A DNA stretch of 64,000 nt, from positions 62,001 to 126,000 of the forward strand of contig JAOANU010000015.1 of NCBI GenBank assembly GCA_034387635.1, written 5' to 3'. Of this stretch, positions 1 through 13,373 are shown one piece after another. Position numbers and translations under genes: made by a program. This stretch comes from Rhodosporidiobolus odoratus. Taxonomy: Eukaryota > Basidiomycota > Microbotryomycetes > Sporidiobolales > Sporidiobolaceae. Below the pieces are notes generated by a model, which saw nothing but the letters and a program-made list of their open reading frames with translations, was not told the DNA's origin and made no database searches. Positions within the stretch are counted from its first letter, which is position 1, and every line of letters begins with the position of its first letter.

Positions 1-658
1 GCTGGGGGAAACGCGCTGCGGCATCTAGCGTTGTCGAAGGAGCAGGAGAGGAGAAGAGACCACGGCTGGAGGCGTAGACGGGCGAGGTGGCTGTCTTGGC
101 AAGAAGCAGACCGTCGTGTTCTTTTCTTTGGCGAGATTGGGCGAGAACACGGATGCAAAAGATCTACGGGAAGTTTCGCCACGCGGTAGGGGTGATAGTG
201 GACTCCAGGCACGTTGCGGTCGGCGCCTCTGGGTAGAGTTCACATCTCGAGCAAGCTGATCCCATCCAATCCCAGCGAGACTCCTGTTTCCCTCGTTCAA
301 ACTCCGCCAGCGCTTACTTAGACGCTGAACGTGCCTCTTGCGACAACCAGACTCACGTCGTCCACCGCACGGCCACCTAAGCGAGCTTTGCGTGTCATCG
401 CAGGAACTGAGGTGCTGGCCGTGAGAACGACTTCCCCTTCTCCCCTTCTCATCGACTGACTGGTCAATGATCCAGCCTGATCGCTCTCATCTTGTCCAGA
501 GCGCCCAGGGAGGAGCATTGGCCGCTTTTGCCTTGCACAAGCAGATGAGGCGTTGGGTCTCGAGGTAAATGGGCGACGAGTGTAGCACTTCAGTCCTGAT
601 CTGTGTGTACGTCTTTCTGTGTTCTGTATACTATAGCTGAATCAGCTGAATAACTGAA
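1..658. other. Left edge, no supported gene
   Basis: I see no recognisable gene here. Two short minus-strand open frames (about 318-518 and 25-300) could be exons of a gene continuing off the left edge. The first ends in a stretch with a plausible gtgagt donor after residues GRAVDD. Neither shows a family motif, and both could be chance frames in GC-rich DNA. The right part (about 540-658) is probably the 5' flank of the next plus-strand gene. Confidence 0.3.
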
Positions 659-2027
659 ATGCAGCGACCTCGAGGAGCTGAACAATACCCTCGACGTTTC
701 CTCCGACATTCTCAGCGGGTTTTCTCCGCGGCTTCTCAAGCTCGGCAGCCGCGACCGCCTGCATCGATGTGCCTCAAATCAGTTTTAGAAGCTCTATCGG
801 CGGCGGGGGCAAGTCACGAGACTCCGCCTGACTCTCTCGGCGAGTCTTGTCCCCTTCGTCCTGCGAAGGTCATCTTTCCTGGCGCCTCCCACAATCCGGC
901 GTCGTCTTCCTAGACGGCTGCAGCTTTTCAGACCTCAATGCACATTGTTTCAGCAAGCTTGACCCGTCAGAGCTGCACAAGCTTGTCTTGCTCGAAACAG
1001 GTCAGCCCGTCGCAGCTTCCGTCGTCGCCAAGCTCGTTCGGCGCACGACACGATTCGAAGGCCTGGCGGTCGCGACGCTCAGCAGGATACAGGAGGATCA
1101 CAGATTCGCCGAGTGATATAGAGGAAGAACAACGGGAAGAGGCTGAAGAGAAGGGAATACCACCGCCATATGTTCCGATGAAGGAGGAAAAGGAAGGAAG
1201 TGAGCTTTATAAGTCTCGCGCCTCAGTCTCGTTGTACAAAGCTGACCGGTCCTACCTACCAGCTGCAGCTGCAGCTGCGCCCGGTCTGGTCCTCCGCCCC
1301 GTACAAGGTATCGAGACGCTGCGATCCGACAATCCTTATGCTGTCTTTGCTGAGGCTCCTTCTCCTGACATCGACGAGGAGTCTCTGCACGAGAACCGGC
1401 ATAGTCCTACGCCTCCATGTATGCCCGATGCCCAATATTGAAAGCGGGATGATACGCTGTAGCTGACTTGTACAGGATCTGCCGGCTCTCCGCCGCACAA
1501 ATCAGTCGAAACCGACACGCCCAAAACCTCCAGCACAGCGTGCCGCTTCGATGCGTCCTAGTCCTTATCATATTGTCCTCTAGGTTCAGGAACCCTCCTC
1601 CCTGGGCAGCGTGCACTAATCGAACCTCCGTCCCTCTCTGCAGGTTGCCGGCTCCGCTACTTCTTCCTCGGCCTCTCTGCCCACGTCTTCTCTCACAAAG
1701 TCTCCGACAAGCTCCTCAGCCCGACCACCTCCTGTCCCTCCTCACTACATCCCCCTCCTCCGTATCGTCGCCTCGCTCGAAAAAGGTTCTTCTACCACCT
1801 CTCCTTCCGTCGGTTCTACCTCTTCCTCTCCTGCATCCGCCCCGCATAGCGCGCCTCTCCGGTCCGCCGTAGTTATTGAACCGAACAAATCGGAGTATAA
1901 GGGTAAGTACGGGAAGAATTACCTGATTGCAGCGCAGAGAGAGGGCTGGGTGACGGTTGGAGGGACGGAAGGAAAGGAGTGGATGAAGATCAGTCAGAGG
2001 GGAGTCAGGTCGATGAGGAAGTTGTAG
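659..2027 (+). CDS. Uncharacterised protein, exon structure uncertain
   Basis: I do not recognise this protein. Coding-like peptide is visible in separate frames that would need introns to join. The first stretch contains the residues GVVFLDGCSFSDLNAHC, and a middle stretch (about 1120-1440) is acidic with an alanine run encoded by a GCAGCT repeat near 1261. The last exon starts about 1644 after a cag acceptor and is Ser/Pro/Thr-rich. It ends in a compact domain of about 45 residues (PNKSEYKGKYGKNYLIAAQR followed by EGWVTVGG and W-M-K-I). That ending resembles a small winged-helix or OST-HTH fold, but this is only an impression. The stop at 2025-2027 is clear. The start at 659 is the first ATG that fits and may be wrong. 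Confidence 0.4.
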
Positions 2028-2450
2028 TTGAGCACGGGTGTGTCCCGTTACGAGCTGCTCAGCCAGAAGAGACCGGACTTTGCCTCTCGGCTTCCGAACG
2101 CCCCCGTCTGCTTCTCGTAGCCAACTCGTGGCGAGACAATGCAGAAACACCGCAAAAAGTCTTTTTTCTGCATCAGTCCTGCTGAGAATACTACCGGAAA
2201 AGCTCGACCAACGAGGAAGAGGCCATGCACTGCGCAACACCGCAACAAAGCGACCCAGACGGAGAACAAAGGCGGTCGCGGGCGGTACGGTACGTCTGAG
2301 AAAGTACGAAATGGGAGGTAGGAGCGGGAACATGCTGGCGACTACAGTAGGAACGGACAGGTTGAGGGTGGTGCCGGACAGGAAGGAGAACGGAAGTGCG
2401 AAAACGCGGATCTTTCGGAACTGAAGGGAGGAAAGGGAGAAAGGTCACGA
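2028..2450. other. Convergent 3' region
   Basis: This lies between the end of the plus-strand gene and the stop codon of the minus-strand MAP kinase, so it should hold both 3' untranslated regions. Open frames here have no motif and overlap each other on both strands. I see no RNA gene or repeat. Confidence 0.4.
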
Positions 2451-4961
<2,511 letters not shown>

Positions 4962-5226
4962 TGATTGCGTTCGACTAGAGTAAAATTGAGCGAGGGAGAG
5001 ACGCGAGATGAAGATGGGAGAGAGAGCGAGAGGAGTGAGCGCGACTGGGCGAGGAGGATGAGCGGTTGAAGTGTAGATGGAATTGGGTGTAGGTCTACAG
5101 TTGTAGGCGTCTAGCTAGTGCTCACGAGTCGTTTTTGGACAGTTGAGCGCCCCTTAGGAATCCTGTCCTCCCCCGGCCCCTCTCTTTCCCCCTTTTCCCC
5201 CATTTCTCCTCTCTCTACTCGGTCAA

Positions 5227-6149
5227 ATGCCAACTGAAATGTGCGATCAGCTTCGCACTGCGTCAAGCTCACCCCTCTGACCGCGTTACTGCTCGCCCGC
5301 AGTCGCGACTCGATCAAGGTTGGCACAAAATGCGTAGTCCTCGACTCGTGTCAACTCCGAGGTGACATCACCCTGGGCTCCGGTAAGCTTCCCCGCCCAG
5401 TCCCGAAAGTGCGACTCTGCGCCCGCTAACTCAAATCTGCCGACCCACGCCTTGTTCTCCCGCGCAGGAACGATTCTTCAACCTCAATGTACCATCATTG
5501 CCGCCGCCGGTCCCATCATTTTCGGCTCAAACAACATCGTCGAAGAAAACGTCGTCATCGCGAACCGTCACAAGGAACCCCTCATCATTGGTGACAGCAA
5601 CCTGTTCGAGGTCGGATGCCGTTCGTCTTTTTTTCCCTCTTCCCTTTGACATGTTTGAGCCGTCTTTGCTCATCTGCCTCTCTGACAGGTGTCGAATCGC
5701 CGTCTGTAGGCTCACACAACACGTTCGGTATCAAGTCTCGCGTGTCTCCCTACGTCGCGGTCGGCTCGCATTGCGTTGTCGGCGCTGGCTGCATCGTCCT
5801 TCCTTCGCCCTTCTCGCCTTCCCTCTCTTTCCCGGATCTTTCCACGGGGTCTCAACCACCTTTTCAGACGTCAGACGATGCTGTGGCCTCGCCGTCTGAC
5901 ACAGACATGGCCTCTCCCGCAACAAGCCCTCCTCCTCCTCCTCCCGCCGAAGAACCGCCAACAATCTCGTCGACCAGTACCGAACAGCTCGAAACTCTGC
6001 CAGACTACATGCACGTCTTTGGCAGAGAGAACCGGCGGAGAAAGGCGACGGGTGAAGGAACAGGACAGGCCAAAGCGCTGTTTGTCAAGCACTGGGAGTA
6101 CTTGCGCGACACGTTGCCCAAGTACAACAAGCTCAAGCTGTTCCAGTAA
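5227..6149 (+). CDS. Dynactin subunit 6 (p27)
   Basis: Pointed-end subunit of the dynactin complex, which helps dynein bind cargo. Exon 1 is tiny (5227-5240, MPTE plus two bases). The spliced protein then reads RDSIKVGTKCVVLDSCQL, RGDITLGSGTILQP, IIAAAGPIIFGSNNIVEENV and SNLFEVGC, followed by SVGSHNTFGIKSRVSPYVAV. This repeated hexapeptide pattern (left-handed beta-helix) with IIAxAGPI and NLFEVGC matches DCTN6. The C-terminus LRDTLPKYNKLK matches the family's terminal helix. Between helix and beta-helix sits a Ser/Pro/Thr-rich insert of about 70 residues (including a run of six prolines) that is absent from the animal protein and may partly be an unrecognised intron. Intron donors are at 5241, about 5385 and about 5620. 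Confidence 0.9.
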
Positions 6150-6323
6150 GCGGCAGCAGCGGACGCCATCCTCTCCTCGCGTCACATCGCACACTCGCGT
6201 CCTCGCAGCCCGTGACACCGACTTCGCTTCGAGGAGAAACTGGGATTCAACACAACTACGACAGCCCAAAGACCCTCTCTGCGGGCAAAATCCCGCTCCT
6301 TCTCGCCTCGCCTCGTACACCGT

Positions 6324-7361
6324 TCAAACACCTTGTTCCCCCTCGTCCTCCAACCCCCGTTCCCCAACCTCTTCCTCAACTCCCTCACTCCCCGCCTCAT
6401 CCATCTCCTCATCCTCCCCGCCCTCATCAACATACTCCTCAAACGCCGCATTATCCTCTCCTTCTTCCGGTTCGGGGAAGACGGCCTCCGCCTCCTCCTC
6501 CACGTACGCAGCGTCGCTGGGCCCGACAGTCGAGGGTTCGCCTTCTTCCGCAGTTACGGGCGCGGTTAGTTCGCTTTCGCCTGCGCCTGCGACTGCCATG
6601 GCTACCGACGGGGCTTCCTCAGAAGCGGTCGAAGCGGCGGGGTTTACAGAAGCTTTGCCCTTTGAGGAGGAAGAGGCGGCAAGTGCAGGTTTGGGAGGAA
6701 CGCGACCTGCCTTCCTGTCTTCGTTGGCGGCGCGGAATGCTGCAGAGGGCGAGTGATGTACGTAGAATGCGATCAAGACAAGGGAAGGAAAGAGGAGAGG
6801 CAACGTCAGGTGAAGAACGAACCGGCAAGCTCCTTCTTCAACACCTTGTGCAATTCGTCTCCGTCTTCCCATCCGAGCTGCTTTGCTGCGTCCAGCACAT
6901 GAGTCGCGTTGATGGTTTTGTGATTCCTCTCCGTTGCCGTATCATGTGATCTGTACCCCTCTTGGGTTCGTCAGCTTGAGAAAAGAGGAGAAAGGGGGAG
7001 AAGGAGACGGGACGGACAGTGCGGCGAGGTAACTGATAAAGACTGTTGAGGCTTTCTGCAGAGCGGTTGGAACCTCCTTTTGCAGTTTGACGTCGTCTGG
7101 GATCTGTTTTTGTAAAAGTAAGAAACGCGTAAACAGGTGCTGGGAGGGGAAAAGCGTGGGAGAAAACGCACCGCTGCCCTTGCTATCCTGGCGACTGTGT
7201 AGCGTATGACAGAGCGTCAGTTTGATCCTGCGCTAGGCTGTATGTGGCAGTCTGGGCGACAGCAGCGACTTACCGACTGCCTTCTGCAACTCGAGTGCCT
7301 CGATACCGCCGTCCTCCTCGATGGCCGGTTCAGGGGCAGCGACTGACTTCTTGCGAGGCAT
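6324..7361 (-). CDS. DPB4: Histone-fold protein, DNA polymerase epsilon subunit Dpb4/CHRAC17-like
   Basis: A histone-fold (CBF/NF-Y type) protein of the POLE3/Dpb4 family. The family works in DNA polymerase epsilon and in ISW2/CHRAC chromatin remodelling. Spliced exons read MPRKKSVAAPEPAIEEDGG, then LELQKAV, VARIAR, PDDVKLQKEVPTALQKASTV, FISYLAA, ERNHKTINATHVLDAAKQLG and HKVLKKELA. The ARIAR, PDDVKLQKE, STVF-SYLA and HKTINATHVLDA blocks match the histone fold of POLE3. The last exon (from about 6770 down to the stop at 6324) encodes a long low-complexity tail that becomes strongly acidic, as in human POLE3 but longer. It is convergent with the dynactin gene, with 174 bp between stops. Dpb4 versus another NF-YB-like partner is inferred from the PDDVKLQKE block and acidic tail. 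Confidence 0.85.
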
Positions 7362-7797
7362 CCTACTTGTTCAGATTGCGTAAGAATGAAGGTGCAGAAG
7401 CGGGTGAGGCGGGACAGCGCAGGCAACAACGAGGGGAGGTGAGCAGGCGAAAGTGCGAGAGGTGGACTGAGGGTTTAGGTGGTTGGCGCAAGCTTGTGCG
7501 GTCGCAGGACGCGCAGGATCACTCGTGTAGGTACTTGCCGAGTCGGTGGAGATCAAGCGAGGAGAGCGTCGCGGCATGAAGAGCGGAATGACAGCCGCGA
7601 GCAACTCTCGAGGGACTCCTTTCACGATCACAGACCTATAGTCCCAAGATGCGCAAGGAAGCCGGGTTGGCGCGCGCGCCGTCGGGGACATCGTGGGGAC
7701 GAAAAATGCAGAGGCGATGGTCAAGCGAGAAAATTACAACTACAGGGTACAGGTGTGCGAGCGGCGCCGTTCTCTCACTGTGCGCCGTCCCTAGGGT
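7362..7797. other. Spacer between DPB4 start and RPC19 stop
   Basis: Both flanking genes are on the minus strand, so this should be the promoter of the Dpb4-like gene plus the 3' untranslated region of the AC19 gene. Overlapping open frames are present on both strands but none has a recognisable motif or sensible splice partners. Confidence 0.4.
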
Positions 7798-8600
7798 TCA
7801 CCGTGTGGCCTTGACCGCCTTGCCCTTCCCCCTCAACTTGGCCTGCTGCTCCTGCTCTTGCTCCTCTTTCCGCTTCTTCTCCTCCAAGAATTCCTCGTAC
7901 GTCCCTCGTCCCTCGGCCTCCTTCTGCTCCCACAGCTTCTGGTTGACCGTCTCAAAGTCGTACTTGTCGTCCTCGACGCGTGCATAGTCTCCCTTCTGTA
8001 CCGATTCGTTGTACTTGTCGAGAATGACATGCGTGAGCGCTTCGACGTTGTTGAGCGCTTCTTCAAAAGCCTTGCTCGCCGGCTTGTTGTCTGTGAAGCA
8101 TCTAGTAAGAACCAGTGGCGCGATGGAGACCAGGCAAGGGGCTACGCACCGTACATCTGGATTCGTAGGTGGATCTTGGCTTCAGACGGGTGGGGCGCGC
8201 TACAGACAGAGTCGAGATCAGCTTGGCATGTATGACAAGAGGCGTTCCGGTCCTAACCTGTAACCACAGAACTCGACCGCGGGGCTAACGAGGCATAAGG
8301 AGATCAGCACCAAGTCCTTGGGGGAGGGGTTGAAAGAGAATGGGCTCACTTCTTCATCAGCATGTATCGTAGCAGGTTTCCCAGGGTGTGGTCCTCCTCG
8401 AGAATGCAGTAGGTGACCTGTGATCCATCCTCGTTGGCTGATCCGGGGACCTGTCGAGCGGTAACGTCGGGTGGAGGTGGGAAGATGGCGGTACGGTTAA
8501 CTCCCCTCGCTCTTGACAGAATGGATCAGTGAAAGCTGCGTACAATGCTGACTTTGTCTCCAGTGACGGGGGCAGACTCGTGCCTGTTCGCCTGAGCCAT
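7798..8600 (-). CDS. RPC19: RNA polymerase I and III shared subunit AC19
   Basis: Small alpha-like subunit shared by RNA polymerases I and III (AC19, partner of AC40). Exon 1 (8544-8600) encodes MAQANRHESAPVTGDKVSI. The next exon encodes VTYCILEEDHTLGNLLRYML and MKK, where HTLGNLLRYML is the family hallmark. It is followed by NPAVEFCGYSAPHPSEAKIH and LRIQMYDNKPASKAFEEAL, which are also characteristic. The last exon runs on as a charged C-terminal extension (ESVQKGDYARVEDDKYDFE, then an E/K/Q-rich helix ending KGKAVKATR). This makes it longer than yeast AC19. The start codon at 8598-8600 is well placed and the reading is continuous across all joins. Confidence 0.93.
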
Positions 8601-9123
8601 GATGACGACTGAGACGCGATGACAGCGGAGAGCTGAGCTTCCCTCCCTTTCTCTCCAATATCACCCACCAACCTACTGCGTTCGCTTGCACGATATGCAG
8701 AGCACGTAGGGTCTCTAAAGCCCACCTGTCGTCCCTTCCACAGCCACCCGAGGTATTCTCTTTGTTTCTTGCATCCTTGTCTTCATTCTTTCTTTCGGCC
8801 GGCTCCCCTTACCCGAACAAGGGTCGCCTGCAGGGGCGCGTCCAGAATACTGCAACGCGGACGTTACCCTTGTACACAGACCGCCGCCCGGCTCAGCCTC
8901 ACCATGCAGGGTGGTCCTTCAGACTTTGGTCGCGTTTTGTCGTCCACATCCGCCCTTGTTCGCTTGTCTTCAGTCTCTATCTGAACAAGGAAGGATAAGA
9001 CTGGGACCATAGCATTGCGGTCTCTTGCTCAACCAACATCCGGTCCATTGGTAGTGTGCAGCTGGCGCGGCTGGTCCTGCTTCTCCTTTTTCCTTTTCTT
9101 TCTCGACGGACTTCTCCTTCGCT

Positions 9124-10076
9124 ATGCCTGCTTCTGTCAGACTCGGGTCCCAATGTACGTCACCTTGAACCCTTCTCGTCGCAGACGTCTTACTGACTAT
9201 GTACTCGCAGCTCTCGCTTCCTCGTTCCTTCCGACGCTGTCGCCCTCTCCTCCCTCTCTGCTCCGTGACCTGCCTACAATCGACCCTTCTTCGCCGCACT
9301 CGATACCTTTGTCGACTATTGAAGTCGCTGATGCCCGGCTAAAGCAAGGCACATTGCCCACGCCCGCCGTCTCGCAGACAAAGTCCGCCTCGTTCATCTT
9401 GCCAAAGCAGTTTATTCTTCTCCTTCGCCAAATCTCGCCTTAGCCACGCCTGCCACTGGCCTCTCATTAAGCCAGACCCGTTCAGCCTCGTCTCTGCGCA
9501 TGACGCGCTACAAGCTCGAGGTTGAGCGGTTTGAGGGAGAGGAGAAAGTGCTAAAGAGGGTGACGGTCATCATCCCTGATGCACTAGGCAAAAAGCGGAA
9601 TCGAGCTGCACCATACGATATTCCGTCAAAGCTGGTACGCGAACCTCGTCTTCGCCGCGTGGCATCTTGCCGCTACTGACCTGGCCTCGCTTTTCGTGTT
9701 GTAGCCACTGACCACTTCCCTCACCTTAATCCCTCCGACTGCCTCCTCCTCCTCGCCTCGGCGCCCATTTCTCCCTTCTCTCCGCGCCCTTTCCCTGCTT
9801 CCCCCTCCCGCTCCTCCCCGTCTCTTCCAGTCCGCTTCTCCCGCTTCTTCTCGCCCCTCTCCCGGCCCGACCAGCTACATCCAGCGCCGTCGCCCCGCTC
9901 TAACCCTGCGAAATTCCCATCGAGGCTGTCTGAGCGGTCTGGGTAAAAACAGGGTGCGCTGTGAACGGGACAGATTGGACAGCTTGGTGGAGGAGGAAGA
10001 GCTCGAGGCGGAGGTGGAGCGACTTTCGTCGGGGGAAAGGAGGGGGAAGGTGGTTACTCCTCTGGTCTTGGTGTGA
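9124..10076 (+). CDS. Uncharacterised protein
   Basis: I do not recognise this protein. The firm part is a frame that includes LADKVRLVHLAKAVYSSP, then MTRYKLEVERFEGEEKVLKR, VTVIIPDALGKKRNRAAPYD and IPSKL. An intron (gtacgcg to ttgtag, about 9634-9704) joins it to a Pro/Ser-rich exon. That exon ends in a short acidic helix (SLVEEEELEAEVERLSSGER) and a stop at 10074-10076. The 5' part is uncertain. A start at 9124 (MPASVRLGSQ) with an intron after CAAT, and a second intron from about 9269 to a cgcag acceptor near 9379, keeps the frame open. A start near 8884 is an alternative. No domain was recognised; the VTVIIPDALG stretch looks globular. Confidence 0.5.
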
Positions 10077-10220
10077 AAGCTTGGGGTATCTCATTAACAG
10101 TATCCAAGGGACGCAGTCTCGAAGGGACACAACTCGAAATCTTCGTTCCCTCGCTGTAACGCCGGGCGCAAGAAACGAGGCTCTTGATTCAAAGTCCACG
10201 TCCCCATCGCAAGTGAGTAA

Positions 10221-12759
10221 CTAGAAAGCGTACGCCAACCTCTGCTGCCTCCCCAACTTGGTAACCCTGATCTCGCCCAAATCCCCTTCAACGCCGGCAT
10301 CATCCTCACCCTTCTCAATATCCGTCAACTCGTAAGGTCCTTCTTCGATTCCAGCTACATGTACTCCTCCAAGCTCACGATGCAAAGCGTCCTGTGCTGG
10401 CTCGCTCTCCTCTGTCCTAGCACTCAGCGCTCTCCGAACTTTCCCTTCATCTTCCATCGACCCAAGTTTGCCCACCGTCTCAACCACGCAAATAAACACC
10501 AGTACCCCGACGACAACAGCAAGAAGTTCGGTCGAAGAAAGCGTGTCCGTGAGGGGAAGGACGGCAAAGATTATTCCGGCGATTAGGCGGGTCAAGAGGC
10601 GGATGTTGCGGTGTAGGAGGGCGGAGTGGGCTCGGTTGAGGGGTTTGCTGAGAACTCCGAGGAGGGTTAGGACGGACATGACTACGGCTAGACCGGCACC
10701 GAAGAGCCAGCGCGTTCCCTGCGAGATGTTCGGATGGAAAAGTTAGTTTGAGAAGGTCAAGGGGAAGAACTTTGACATAGGGGGGGCGACAACGTGGAGC
10801 AGCAAGCTGGGGTGGACCACAATCGGGATGAAAGCTACGATGAGCTCACCTGACTTGGTTCGTCGTCTTTGACCAAACTGGCAATGGCGACCGAGACTAG
10901 AATGAGCGCCGCAGACAGCGGAAAGTGAAGCTGTTGCCAGCTCACTGCCGAAGCCCAATGGCGACGTAGGGCGTGAAGGAACGTGCGAGAGCCGTCCGCA
11001 TCGGCGTAGATCCAGTTGAGACAGTAGGCGAGGATCAGGCCGAGGACGCAACGGAGGTATTCGAGGTGGATGCCGGCTTCGGAGCCAGTGGCGGAGAAGG
11101 TGACGCTACGGGAGTTGAGCATGAGGAGTGGTCCAACTTGGTAGCGAAAGACGCCGAAAGAGGGCAAGAGGCCTGGTATGTAGTGGTGAAGACATACTTG
11201 AGGATCATTTCGCCAAGCACGATAATGATGAATAGATGTGTGCGCTCGATAGCGTGCTCGATGTTGATCGCGGGAACGAAGGAGTGCATGCTAAGGAAGA
11301 GGCATGTCAGCGACTGCACGTGAGCAAACGGACGGAAGAAGCGACATACTGTCCCGAATCACTTCGCTGGCTGGAGAAGCGGCGAAGGAAAGAATCGAAT
11401 GCGCTCGTGTGGGTCAGCTTCAGGACCAGCGGCAAGGCGTACCAGGCTATGAGCTCCAGGCTGATAGCAACGATCGGAAGGACCAGGAAAACGACGGGCG
11501 TGTCGACCACGACCGTGAGGGGCTGAACAAGAGTGCGTGAGCGTGAGGGTCTGCAAGCGAGAGTGGCAGAGGGAGATGTACTAGCCACCAGATAGCGCTC
11601 ACGACCAGTGCGACAGCGCGAACGAAATGAGCGGTGCGAAAACGAGGAAGCCAGGTGCCGCTGCGCAGGAAAAAATGAGTGAAAGCTCCTCCCTTGTCAG
11701 CTTTAGCTCTGAGTGAGTGCCGGAGACCGTCGCGTAAGAAAGCAAGAAGGTTGTGGACTTACTAGAAGACGAGCAAGAAAGTCCGAACGAGGTTGCCAAC
11801 GAGGTAAAATGCCAGCGCTCCCCTGATGTTCTTCGCCCAGCCTTTAGCTAGCTCGCACCCCCGCCCAAATCGACGGGATCTCCCAAGCTGTCTCCGGCGC
11901 GCTTGAATAGACGCTCGGTTGGGCTTGAATGCTCGCCCACGCCGGGTTCGCTCGCTTCTCCGGCGGAGGCTTCTCCGCCTCCTACGTTGGATGATGCGCA
12001 TTCGATAGTGACGGCAGAGGCGTTCGCAGAGAAGCCCAGGAGAAGCGCCATGACAAGCAGAACGTACAGGCGTTGCGGCACGTCGTCTGTTCCGCTCACG
12101 TTGACGAAGGTGCGGACCTGTCAAGGTATGAGCATTTGACAGTCAGTACTAAAGGAAGATTATGAGAGATAAGACTTGATCAGAGAGACCCACATCCTGC
12201 CACGTACTCCAAGCCAGCCAGAAAAGCACCGAGAACTTGAAGATAGACCAGCGACTGGTCTCTTCTGCGGCGCGCTCGGCGAGGACGTGGTAGATGCCGA
12301 CGAAAACAGGATCGAAGAAAAGCTCGAAGCGGGCGGCCTGTGCAGGGCGAGGTAGAGCAGGAAGTCACTCGTAGTTTTGATCGAAGAAAAGAAGAATGAG
12401 CTACGCACCTCCCTTTCGGCAGACTCCCTGGCCAATACCCCTCCAGCGAGCCACTGCCTCACGATTGGTCTCTTGAAGAGATGCTTCCAGCTCAGCGGGC
12501 GCGAGTGATCGTGTATGTGCTTGTCGTGAGAAGAAGCTTCGTCGTTCGGCCGGTGGGCCTTTCTTGAGTGAGCGAGATCGAAGAGTGTCGTCCCCTGACG
12601 CTGAGGCTGGCTGGCTGAAGTGTCAGGACGGCGGCTGGCGACTGACGAGGAGGTCGACAAATGCTGTGCGGCCGTGCTGTCATGTTGCGAGCGAGGTAGA
12701 GGGGCAGGAGGAGCGTCCGATACTGGCGACGACACCAGCTGCGCGTCCACCATGGCCAT
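10221..12759 (-). CDS. LtrA-like multi-pass membrane protein
   Basis: Member of the low-temperature-requirement A (LtrA) family, originally named in bacteria and common in fungi; its biochemical role is not established. The N-terminal cytoplasmic region (MAMVDAQLVSSPVSDAPPAP and following) is Ser/Pro-rich. The first family block reads RPIVRQWLAGGVLA, then RFELFFDPVFVGIYHVLAER in another exon. Several hydrophobic segments follow, including RLYVLLVMALLLGFSANASA. The clearest signature is HAIERTHLFIIIVLGEMILK (about 11170-11260), corresponding to the ERxxLFxIIxLGE core of the family. The C-terminal exon (10221-10679) has three or more further helices (LLTRLIAGIIFAVLPL, LLAVVVGVLVFICVV) and a soluble acidic tail. 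An in-frame codon upstream exists but is not ATG, so 12759 is preferred. Confidence 0.85.
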
Positions 12760-13373
12760 TACAGCTACAGAGGAAGGTTTGTAAAACGAGCAAGACCGGA
12801 AATAGCTAAACAGGAGAGGGAGAGAAAAGAGGAGCAACGGTCAAGAGGCCAGAGCGGTACAAGCGGGCAGCTTGGGAGGAGCAGCGCACGATGAGACGTC
12901 GCGCTTGAAGTACAGCGCATGGTTGGACCGCTGACCCTATGTCCGTCAGGGGCAGAGCGTGGAGGAGGGCGACGTCAAGGGGAAGGACGGGGTGGCGATG
13001 AAACGTCGAGGTGCTTGGGGCCAGCATCACCCGGTGAGAACTGCGTGTTGGCACGCAAGGGCGATATGAAGACCTCCAAGCGTGTTACGAAGGATTTGCC
13101 CGCAGCCCCGTGCCCTGCCTGCACGTGTGTAGCGGCTCAAACAATGGAAGAGAGAGTCGGCGAGGAAAAGGAACAAAGGCCATGCAGCTTGACAAGACAG
13201 TTCAGTAGGGCTTGAAGTAGGAATACAACAGCCTGGTTGATCTGGCTTGCAGCCTTATGCTATCGTCGAGTTGTTGAAGGTCGATCAACTTTCTGTCGCT
13301 TCTTCTCCTTCTCGTCTTCCGTCTCACTCAGCAGAAGCGCTAACAACAGGAAGCGTGAATCACCACAGTGCAC
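12760..13373. promoter_or_regulatory. Divergent promoter region, LtrA-like and INCENP genes
   Basis: This 614 bp stretch separates the start codons of two divergent genes. No convincing coding exon was found. Pyrimidine-rich tracts just before 13374 (cttcttctccttctcgtcttccg) look like a fungal promoter or 5' untranslated region. I could not assign specific factor sites. Confidence 0.4.

Noticed and set aside
10221..12759. LtrA-like gene as a recent bacterial transfer
   Set aside because: The gene has many ordinary fungal introns and local base composition, and LtrA-family genes are widespread in fungi. Nothing here points to recent transfer.
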